Part shown: in pieces, positions 58,284 through 64,000 of the stretch
How the letters are laid out: every line of letters starts with the position of its first letter
Position numbering within the stretch: the first letter of the stretch is position 1
NCBI RefSeq assembly: GCF_026410255.1
Contig: NZ_JAPMLL010000014.1
Location: 1 to 64,000, forward strand
Direction: 5' to 3'
From: Xanthomarina sp. F1114
GTDB lineage: Bacteria; Bacteroidota; Bacteroidia; Flavobacteriales; Flavobacteriaceae
DNA: 64,000 bases
Notes under the pieces: model-generated
Told to the model about the DNA's origin: nothing
The model's input: the letters and a program-made list of their open reading frames with translations, nothing else
The model's database searches: none
Position numbers and translations under genes: made by a program

Positions 58284-58613
58284 TTATAAATAGCTAATAA
58301 AACTCCAAAAAGGCCTTGATTTTAAATAATTAAGGTCTTTTTCTTTACTATAAGCTTCTCGTTCAAAAGAAATTTGGCGATATGCCAAATACCAGGATTT
58401 GTATTGATAAATACGCCATAGAAATTCCAGACCATAGAACATATAAAAAGGAAGAATCAGCAATTCTAGTTGCTGCCGCATATGAATGCGTTCATGATTA
58501 ATTAAAACCTCATCCTGTTTTAAAGCTTTATGCTTCAGAAAAATAAAAGGCCAAACGCTAAGTCCTAAATAATGTTTGGGCACCAAGTATTTTGAAATGA
58601 CAATCATATCCAA
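58284..58613 (-). CDS. Mini HExxH protein, putative M56-like metallopeptidase fragment
   Basis: A 109-residue membrane-associated protein of unknown function. It has the zinc motif HERIH (residues 40-44, in NHERIHMRQQLELL) and a following FEREAY segment, whose glutamate could be a third ligand. A hydrophobic segment (WPFIFL and LILPFYMFYGLEFLWRIY) suggests membrane association. It is far shorter than a full M56/BlaR1-type protease. Its last codons overlap a terminator used by the upstream T9SS gene. Confidence 0.65.
   Translation of the reverse strand: MDMIVISKYLVPKHYLGLSVWPFIFLKHKALKQDEVLINHERIHMRQQLELLILPFYMFYGLEFLWRIYQYKSWYLAYRQISFEREAYSKEKDLNYLKSRPFWSFISYL
58307..58342 (+). terminator. 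Terminator of the T9SS gene inside the convergent HExxH gene
   Basis: A 15-bp stem with two G.U wobbles and a T5 tail, 27 nt past the T9SS gene stop. It lies within the last codons of the minus-strand HExxH gene. Confidence 0.75.
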
Positions 58614-58720
58614 AAATAATCAAATTTTAGTCCAAAGAACAGCACTGTATAATTATATCAGGATTAATTTTATAAACTGTATAGTTATTTTAGGACGAGT
58701 CAAGCTAGAATCACACTCCC

Positions 58721-58764
58721 TAGATAGTCCGTAGATAGTCCGTAGATAGTCCGTACATAGTTCG
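58721..58764. repeat. Tandem array of an 11-bp unit (TAGATAGTCCG), four copies
   Basis: Three identical 11-mers followed by a fourth copy with two differences. The unit length equals about one DNA helical turn. Confidence 0.85.
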
Positions 58765-59002
58765 TGTCGATTTTCACCAGAATTTCAGCACATAGAATCT
58801 AAAACCTTCGTCATTTTTTTACTAACTATAACAAACTAATTAAGAAAATACAACTAAGTCTAAGACGCAAATAATAGCTATTCCTTGTTTTAGTAATTCT
58901 TGATTCAACCTAAATCTACATTCGGTAAAGAGTAAATTTCAATTAAATACAATACCTTAATATTTATTTTTAAATAAACCATCTAGTAAAAATCCACCTA
59001 AA

Positions 59003-59046
59003 CCTTTCCCGTATCTTTCCCGTACCTTTCCCGTACCTTTCCCGAC
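59003..59046. repeat. Tandem array of an 11-bp unit (CCTTTCCCGTA), four copies
   Basis: Four copies of a second 11-mer, two exact and two with one or two changes. Written from the shared core, both arrays are CCGTA followed by six variable bases. Confidence 0.85.
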
Positions 59047-59129
59047 CTCTCCTATGAATCAGAATAATTAATAAACAGGAGAGAAAAGAATCCCATAGAA
59101 CAGAAAAACAATCCAACAATCTATTTTCA

Positions 59130-59137
59130 TATCTTTG
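59130..59137 (+). promoter_or_regulatory. Probable promoter -7 box (TATCTTTG) of the DUF5522 gene
   Basis: An exact TAnnTTTG match ending 4 nt before the ATG. It predicts a leaderless mRNA. Confidence 0.6.
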
Positions 59138-59141
59138 TATT

Positions 59142-59294
59142 ATGAAAAAATTAATCCCCATAGAAGAAGGCGATTATTATCTAACGCCAGAAGGCTATCG
59201 CTGCTTTACAGAACAGTATCATTTAAAAAGAGGATATTGTTGCGAAAGCGGTTGCAGACATTGCCCCTATGGCTTTAATCAAAAAAAACATTAA
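59142..59294 (+). CDS. DUF5522-like cysteine-rich miniprotein
   Basis: A 50-residue protein that a length filter would miss. The C-terminal half has YCCESGCRHCPYGF, four closely spaced cysteines and a histidine in the arrangement of DUF5522 miniproteins, which may bind a metal. The N-terminus has EGDYYLTPEGYRCFTEQYH, which also fits the family. It sits in non-coding-rich DNA with its own promoter box. Function unknown. Confidence 0.8.
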   Translation: MKKLIPIEEGDYYLTPEGYRCFTEQYHLKRGYCCESGCRHCPYGFNQKKH

Positions 59295-59400
59295 GAATTA
59301 CTAATTGCTGCGAAGTTTTTGTTTCTAGAAAACTGAGACGCAATTTACAACACACAGATAACACTGCCCGTCCGTAGCAATTGCGAAGGTGGGAAAAACA

Positions 59401-59540
59401 GACAACAGACAACAGATAACCGACAACAGACAACAGATAACCGACAACAGACAACAGATAACCGACAACAGACAACAGACAACAGACAACAGATAACCGA
59501 CAACAGACAACAGACAACAGATAACAGATAACCGACAACA
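59401..59540. repeat. Exact 20-copy heptamer array abutting hutU
   Basis: Twenty consecutive 7-base units (140 bp) made of three variants: GACAACA (14 copies), GATAACC (5) and GATAACA (1). The first nine units form three 21-bp super-units. The array ends 6 bp before the hutU ATG, occupying the space normally used for a 5' leader. Confidence 0.95.
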
Positions 59541-59546
59541 GAACAA

Positions 59547-61541
59547 ATGACATTTAAAGAACAAATATTAGAAGGAATACCAAGTGTTTTACCACAACCA
59601 AAACCGTATAACACAAGCATAAATCATGCACCTAAACGGAAAGACATCTTAACGTCTGAGGAAAAAAAACTGGCTATCCAAAATGCCCTTCGTTATTTCG
59701 ACAAAAAACATCATGAAACCCTATTTCCTGAATTTAAACAGGAACTGGAAACTTACGGAAGAATATATATGTATCGTTTTCATCCAGATTACGATATTTA
59801 CGCCAGACCTATTGACGATTATCCTGCAAAATCCAAGCAGGCTGCAGCAATCATGTTAATGATTCAGAATAACCTGGACCATGCTGTTGCTCAACACCCA
59901 CACGAACTTATTACTTATGGTGGTAACGGTGGCGTTTTTTCTAATTGGGCGCAATACCTCCTAACCATGAAGTATTTAGCCGAAATGACCGACCAACAAA
60001 CCTTAGTCATGTATTCCGGGCATCCAATGGGCTTATTCCCTAGTCATAAAGAAGCACCAAGAGTTGTGGTTACTAATGGGATGATGATTCCTAACTACTC
60101 CAAACCAGACGATTGGGAGAAATTTAACGCCCTGGGTGTTACGCAATACGGACAAATGACGGCCGGAAGTTATATGTATATTGGACCTCAAGGTATAGTA
60201 CATGGAACAACCATTACTGTTTTAAACGGATTTAGAAAAATAAACAAAGAACCTAAAGGGAATCTATTTGTTACTTCTGGATTAGGAGGCATGAGTGGCG
60301 CGCAACCAAAAGCAGGAAATATTGCAGGATGTATTACTGTTTGTGCTGAAGTGAATCCGAAAATAACTCAAGTGCGCTTAGATCAAGGTTGGATAGATGA
60401 AAAATTATCAGACTTAGATGCGTTGGTAGAAAGAGTCAAGAAAGCAAAAGCGAATAAAGAAACCATTTCTATAGCTTATTTAGGAAATGTGGTGGATGTT
60501 TGGGAAAAATTTGATGAAGCCAACATCACTATCGACCTAGGAAGCGATCAAACCTCGCTCCACAACCCGTGGGCAGGAGGTTATTACCCCGTAGATATTT
60601 CTTTTGAAGACTCGAATAAAATGATGGCGAATAACCCAGAATTATTTAAAGAAAAAGTTCAGGAAACCTTACGTCGTCATGCAGCAGCCATAAATAAACA
60701 CACTGCAAAAGGCACGTATTTCTTCGACTACGGAAATGCTTTCTTATTAGAAGCTTCGCGCGCTGGTGCCGATGTTTTGGCTAAAAACCCAAGCATAGGT
60801 CGAGAATTTAAATACCCTAGTTATGTTCAAGACATTATGGGCCCCATGTGTTTTGACTATGGTTTTGGACCTTTCCGTTGGGTATGTACCTCCGGAAAAG
60901 CAGAAGATTTAGCAAAAACAGATGCCATAGCCTGTAAAGTATTAGAAGAGATGAAAACCAATTCTCCTAGTGAAATTCAACAACAAATGGCAGATAATAT
61001 CCAATGGATAAAAGGGGCTCAAGAAAATAAACTGGTAGTAGGATCTCAGGCTAGAATTCTATATGCTGATGCCGAAGGCCGAATGAAAATAGCACAAGCT
61101 TTTAATGATGCCATTGCAAAAGAAGAGATAGGTTTCGTTGTTTTAGGTAGAGATCATCATGATGTTTCCGGAACAGATTCGCCTTACAGAGAAACAAGTA
61201 ATATCTACGACGGATCCAGCTATACTGCAGATATGGCTATCCAAAATGTGATTGGAGATAGCTTTAGAGGAGCAACTTGGGTAAGCATCCACAATGGTGG
61301 TGGCGTTGGCTGGGGCGAAGTTATAAATGGAGGATTTGGTATGGTTCTTGATGGTAGTAAAGACGCAGAAAGACGCTTAAAATCAATGCTTTTCTGGGAT
61401 GTTAATAACGGTATCTCAAGAAGAAGTTGGGCAAGAAATGAAGGCGCTGTTTTTGCCATTAAAAGGGCTATGGAAGTGGAACCTAATTTAAAAGTAACGC
61501 TTCCTAACTTGGTTGATGAAAAATTGCTAAACTCGTTTTAA
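59547..61541 (+). CDS. hutU: Urocanate hydratase
   Basis: Second enzyme of histidine degradation, converting urocanate to imidazolone propionate with a tightly bound NAD+. The 664-residue protein has the family segments YGGNGGVFSNWAQYLL, SGHPMGLFPSHKEAPRVV, NYSKPDDWEKFNALGVTQYG, TSGLGGMSGAQPKAGN and FGPFRWVCTSG. It is about 100 residues longer than the common bacterial form, with the extra length mostly in the N- and C-terminal parts. No hutH, hutI or hutG is adjacent. Its 5' leader is a heptamer array. Confidence 0.93.
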   Translation: MTFKEQILEGIPSVLPQPKPYNTSINHAPKRKDILTSEEKKLAIQNALRYFDKKHHETLFPEFKQELETYGRIYMYRFHPDYDIYARPIDDYPAKSKQAAAIMLMIQNNLDHAVAQHPHELITYGGNGGVFSNWAQYLLTMKYLAEMTDQQTLVMYSGHPMGLFPSHKEAPRVVVTNGMMIPNYSKPDDWEKFNALGVTQYGQMTAGSYMYIGPQGIVHGTTITVLNGFRKINKEPKGNLFVTSGLGGMSGAQPKAGNIAGCITVCAEVNPKITQVRLDQGWIDEKLSDLDALVERVKKAKANKETISIAYLGNVVDVWEKFDEANITIDLGSDQTSLHNPWAGGYYPVDISFEDSNKMMANNPELFKEKVQETLRRHAAAINKHTAKGTYFFDYGNAFLLEASRAGADVLAKNPSIGREFKYPSYVQDIMGPMCFDYGFGPFRWVCTSGKAEDLAKTDAIACKVLEEMKTNSPSEIQQQMADNIQWIKGAQENKLVVGSQARILYADAEGRMKIAQAFNDAIAKEEIGFVVLGRDHHDVSGTDSPYRETSNIYDGSSYTADMAIQNVIGDSFRGATWVSIHNGGGVGWGEVINGGFGMVLDGSKDAERRLKSMLFWDVNNGISRRSWARNEGAVFAIKRAMEVEPNLKVTLPNLVDEKLLNSF

Positions 61542-61557
61542 CCTAAAAACAAATGCT

Positions 61558-62157
61558 ATGAAAACATTATCATCAAACGGAAAGGGCTTTAATTTTATAA
61601 GTTTTTCCTTTAGAAAATTACCGGTTATTTTATTAGTCTCATTGTTATTAATTACAGTTGTTTCTTGCGATTCTGTTAGAGTAGCAGCAGACTTTGACAA
61701 GGAGGCTAACTTTTCTGAATACAAAACCTTTGCTTTCTATAAACCGGGAATTGACAAAGCTGAAATTAACGATTTGGATAAAAGACGCATGCTTCGAGCC
61801 ATAGAGTCTGAATTATTGAATAAAGGCTTCACAAAATCAGAAACTCCAGATTTATTGGTTAGTATTTTTACAAAGTCACGTGAAAAAGTAAATATTGAAC
61901 AGTCGGGATATTATCCGTATGGCTATGGATACGGCTGGGGTTGGAGTCCATACTATTGGGGTAACTACAACACAGTAAGTACATCTACCGAAGGTGTTTT
62001 GTATATTGATTTGATAGACGCCAATAAAAAAGAACTTGTTTGGCAAGGAGTTGGAACTGGATACTTAAGTAGTAGCACTAATAAAAAGGAAGAACGCATA
62101 CAAGAATTTGTAGCTTCCATTTTGGAGAAATACCCTCCAGGAGCAGATAATAAATAA
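61558..62157 (+). CDS. DUF4136 lipoprotein
   Basis: A 199-residue lipoprotein (VVSC, Cys37) of the DUF4136 type. The domain has ADFDKEANFSEYKTFAFY, a helix with RRMLRAIESELLNKGF, a Tyr/Gly-rich strand (YYPYGYGYGWGW) and VWQGVGTGYL. It begins 16 nt after hutU and may be co-transcribed, although any functional link is unclear. A perfect palindromic terminator follows. Confidence 0.8.
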   Translation: MKTLSSNGKGFNFISFSFRKLPVILLVSLLLITVVSCDSVRVAADFDKEANFSEYKTFAFYKPGIDKAEINDLDKRRMLRAIESELLNKGFTKSETPDLLVSIFTKSREKVNIEQSGYYPYGYGYGWGWSPYYWGNYNTVSTSTEGVLYIDLIDANKKELVWQGVGTGYLSSSTNKKEERIQEFVASILEKYPPGADNK

Positions 62158-62158
62158 C

Positions 62159-62190
62159 AAAAAGGGATTTACAATTGTAAATCCCTTTTT
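62159..62190. terminator. Perfect palindromic terminator after the DUF4136 gene
   Basis: A 32-bp perfect palindrome (16-base arms, AAAAAGGGATTTACAA and its complement) with A and T tails, serving both convergent genes. Confidence 0.92.
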
Positions 62191-62214
62191 TAATTCTATT
62201 TAAATAAGTTACTT

Positions 62215-62565
62215 TTATTCCTTTTTTAAGGACTCCATATATATATTAAATTGTTCTGGAGTTAAGATTCTTTTGAAAGCTTCTTCTGTATTTTTACGTA
62301 CAGTTATAGAACCTTCTTGTTTTAGATTATCGGTAACATCCCTTTTATTCAGCTCCCCCATATTTTGTTCTGCATCTACTAAAACTTTAAAAATAGCGCT
62401 TTGCTGTCCTCCTGTAAGGTTTACAAGTTGGTGTAACTCGTGAGTTTTTTCTTTAGCAATAGCCTCAGGGCTTTGGCTTTGCCTAGCATCTGTTTGAGCA
62501 GATGAAAATTGCAATCCAATAAAAAACAAAGCTATAAAGCTTAAAAAAGATAGGTATTTTTTCAT
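62215..62565 (-). CDS. Spy-like small periplasmic protein
   Basis: A 116-residue protein with a signal peptide ending SSAQ (about residue 23). The mature part is helical, with LTGGQQSAIFKVLVDAEQNM and LTPEQFNIYMESLKKE, a pattern like LTXXQ/Spy-type proteins. It recalls the Spy-like gene at 49322-49771 in size and style but is not closely similar. Confidence 0.6.
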   Translation of the reverse strand: MKKYLSFLSFIALFFIGLQFSSAQTDARQSQSPEAIAKEKTHELHQLVNLTGGQQSAIFKVLVDAEQNMGELNKRDVTDNLKQEGSITVRKNTEEAFKRILTPEQFNIYMESLKKE

Positions 62566-62774
62566 GATATTTTTTAGTTATTGTTTATTTTAAAAATTAA
62601 ATATACAAAAATTATTAATATAGGTTTATTTCTACTTACATATCTACTATTAAAAACTGTAATAAATTCTTCTTGAAAACAGAAATGAACTAAATAAAAA
62701 GCAATTCTCTTTTACTAATTTATACAAATCTTCAAACTAAAAGAAAAAAAGCTTTATAAATCAGATTATTAGAT

Positions 62775-62782
62775 TACCTTTG
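62775..62782 (+). promoter_or_regulatory. Probable promoter -7 box (TACCTTTG) of the cold-shock gene
   Basis: A TAnnTTTG match 25 nt before the start codon. Confidence 0.5.
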
Positions 62783-62807
62783 TGCCTTAATTAAATAAAA
62801 TATTATT

Positions 62808-62999
62808 ATGAGTACTGGTACAGTAAAATTTTTTAATGACTCTAAAGGTTTTGGATTCATAACAGAAGAAGGAAACAACAAAGAGCATTTTGTACACATT
62901 TCTGGCTTAATTGACGAAGTAAGAGAAGGTGACCAAGTTGAATTTGATTTAACTGAAGGAAAAAAAGGATTAAACGCGATTAACGTAAAAGTTATCTAA
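62808..62999 (+). CDS. Cold-shock domain protein
   Basis: A 63-residue single cold-shock domain that binds single-stranded nucleic acid. RNP1 is KGFGFI (14-19) and RNP2 is EHFVHIS (26-32). It is the short form, similar to CspA family members. A terminator lies 22 nt after the stop. Confidence 0.95.
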   Translation: MSTGTVKFFNDSKGFGFITEEGNNKEHFVHISGLIDEVREGDQVEFDLTEGKKGLNAINVKVI

Positions 63000-63020
63000 T
63001 TATATACTTTTAAAGCTTTA

Positions 63021-63053
63021 AAAAAGAGCCTATCATTACGATAGGCTCTTTTT
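63021..63053. terminator. Terminator after the cold-shock gene
   Basis: Fourteen-base arms (AAAAAGAGCCTATC and complement) with a 5-base loop and T-run. Confidence 0.88.
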
Positions 63054-63096
63054 CTTTTTAAGATTATTCCAATAATCGATTTAAAACATTTCCTTT

Positions 63097-63351
63097 TTAA
63101 GAACCATCATTGTCTTCTTTGACTTTTATTTTTGTATCGCCGTCGTCACCTTCCTTAATTTTCACCTTTTTATCTTCGGTTTCCATTTTAATTTTAGTGT
63201 CTGTAGCTCGATCTTTTACTTCGATATCTGCATCTTTAGCCTGCATCTCTTCTATCAACTCTTCTTTTTGAGTTTTATTTTCTTCTCTACATGATGTTAA
63301 GGTCATGGACATAAATAAAGCCATGAACGACATAAAAATCACTTTTTTCAT
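63097..63351 (-). CDS. Small charged lipoprotein
   Basis: An 84-residue protein with a lipoprotein signal (LTSC, Cys21). The mature 63 residues are low-complexity and charged, with repeated DTKIK(M/V) and KVKIKEGDDG motifs. No domain recognised. The start is well supported by the signal peptide. Confidence 0.65.
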   Translation of the reverse strand: MKKVIFMSFMALFMSMTLTSCREENKTQKEELIEEMQAKDADIEVKDRATDTKIKMETEDKKVKIKEGDDGDTKIKVKEDNDGS

Positions 63352-63420
63352 AATATTAAATTTTAGTGTTTATAATTTTGAATAAAATTACTCAACATTT
63401 AAACTATAATTTAACTCGAA

Positions 63421-64000
63421 TCAATAATTTAATAACTCATTTATCTTAGTCATAACTTTCTCTGTAGATGGAATCATGGTCTGCTCCAAAGTTGTATTCA
63501 ATGGAATCGCTGGCATATTTTCACTTCCAATAGTCATTACAGGTGCATCTAAAAACTTAAAACAGTCTTCTTGAATTTTTCCTGCTAAGGCTCTTGCAAA
63601 ACTATTATTACTAGGTTCTTCGGTAACCACTAGACATTTCCCGGTTTTTTTAACCGATTTCATTACGGTTTCTTCATCCAATGGATATAAAGTTCTCAAA
63701 TCGATAACTTCAATTTGATCCTTCATCCCAAGCTCTTCCGAAGCATTCATGGCCCAATGCACGCCCATTCCATATGACACAATGGTGATGGTTTCCACAT
63801 TTTCCTGTTTCCATATTTCTTGTAAAACCCAAGCTTTTCCAAATGGTAACACATAATCTTCTGCAGGCTCAATAGAGGTTGCGCCTTGAGTTCCCGGCAC
63901 CTTAGACCAATACAATCCTTTGTGTTCTAAAATCACTACGGGATTTGGATCGTAATAGGCAGCTTTCATCAAACCTTTTAAATCGGCTCCATTACTTGGA
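63421..64000 (-). CDS. 2-oxoacid dehydrogenase E1 component, C-terminal part (truncated by window)
   Basis: The reading frame continues past the right edge, so only about 193 C-terminal residues are visible. They show the E1 beta (transketolase-like) C-terminal domain: GADLKGLMKAAYYDPNPV, EDYVLPFGKAWVLQE, a VIDLRTLYPLDEETV segment, VTEEPSNNSFARALA and a final APVMTIGSENMPAIP. This type of E1, with alpha and beta fused, is common in Bacteroidota for branched-chain or pyruvate substrates. Which substrate applies cannot be decided here. Confidence 0.88.
   Translation of the reverse strand, partial: PSNGADLKGLMKAAYYDPNPVVILEHKGLYWSKVPGTQGATSIEPAEDYVLPFGKAWVLQEIWKQENVETITIVSYGMGVHWAMNASEELGMKDQIEVIDLRTLYPLDEETVMKSVKKTGKCLVVTEEPSNNSFARALAGKIQEDCFKFLDAPVMTIGSENMPAIPLNTTLEQTMIPSTEKVMTKINELLNY

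Larger units (their letters stand above)
58614..59141. other. Repeat-rich intergenic region between the HExxH and DUF5522 genes
   Basis: 528 bases with no credible gene. It carries two separate 11-bp tandem arrays (58721-58764 and 59003-59046) and the promoter box of the DUF5522 gene. A 63-residue minus-strand frame across 58970-59161 only reads through a repeat and is not a gene. Confidence 0.7.

Noticed and set aside
59401-59540. Possible CRISPR array
   Set aside because: Units are 7 bp with no unique spacers and no cas genes nearby.
59275-59620. Three long overlapping minus-strand open frames rich in Leu, Ser, Val and Cys
   Set aside because: They are read-throughs of the 7-bp array in all three frames, which keep open because the unit has no stop codon on that strand. 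No start or domain supports them.
63421-63972. Treating the right-edge gene as complete with a TTG start at 63972
   Set aside because: The frame stays open to the window edge with typical E1 sequence, so the gene is truncated by the window.

Overview
The window looks like ordinary chromosome from a marine-type member of the Flavobacteriaceae (Bacteroidota). The evidence is AT-rich DNA, a fused SecDF, a large secreted protein with a type IX secretion (T9SS) sorting tail, FecR/STN-receptor signalling, many small lipoproteins, convergent genes separated by U-tailed hairpins, and upstream boxes matching the Bacteroidota -7 element TAnnTTTG. No rRNA, tRNA, CRISPR array, prophage, integrase or insertion sequence was found. 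Assignments rest on reading the sequence; no database search was run.

Layout. 0-9 kb: lgt with a DUF192 lipoprotein, an alpha/beta hydrolase, secDF, a DUF4412-like protein, mdh and an outer-membrane barrel protein. 9-16.5 kb: gyrB, an orphan hybrid histidine kinase, asnB, a DUF2911 protein and queE. 16.5-26 kb: a HerA-like ATPase, a lipoprotein, a cupin/hydrolase pair, an RluF-type pseudouridine synthase, a surface esterase, folD and ffh. 26-33 kb: a Fec-type signalling locus (ECF sigma factor, FecR anti-sigma, STN-containing TonB-dependent receptor) facing a divergent 555-residue modular lipoprotein, then an unusual coiled-coil lipoprotein. 33-40.5 kb: a core block of Nudix, pyrE, SRPBCC, birA, rsfS, ftsH, a LUD protein, cdsA, psd and an acyl-CoA-binding protein, joining pyrimidine, ribosome, proteolysis and phospholipid functions. 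40.5-53 kb: a PafA-like phosphatase, mlaEF, a DUF389 membrane protein, manC, a SprT-like protein, a diheme cytochrome lipoprotein, a Spy-like protein, then an operon of a PLP deaminase, a glucosaminidase and hemL. 53-64 kb: a 1701-residue T9SS cargo protein, a mini HExxH protein, a repeat-rich intergenic region, a DUF5522 miniprotein, hutU, a DUF4136 lipoprotein, a cold-shock protein, and the C-terminal part of a 2-oxoacid dehydrogenase E1 running off the right edge.

The most unusual features are non-coding or architectural. An exact 20-copy heptamer array ends 6 bp before the hutU start codon. Two separate 11-bp tandem arrays, sharing the core CCGTA, lie just upstream of it. REP-like palindromes occur in intergenic DNA. 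At least five genes have a TAnnTTTG box only 4-6 nt from the start codon, which predicts leaderless mRNAs. The sigma/FecR/receptor locus with its divergent modular lipoprotein is the best candidate for an undescribed system, although the class of signalling system is known.
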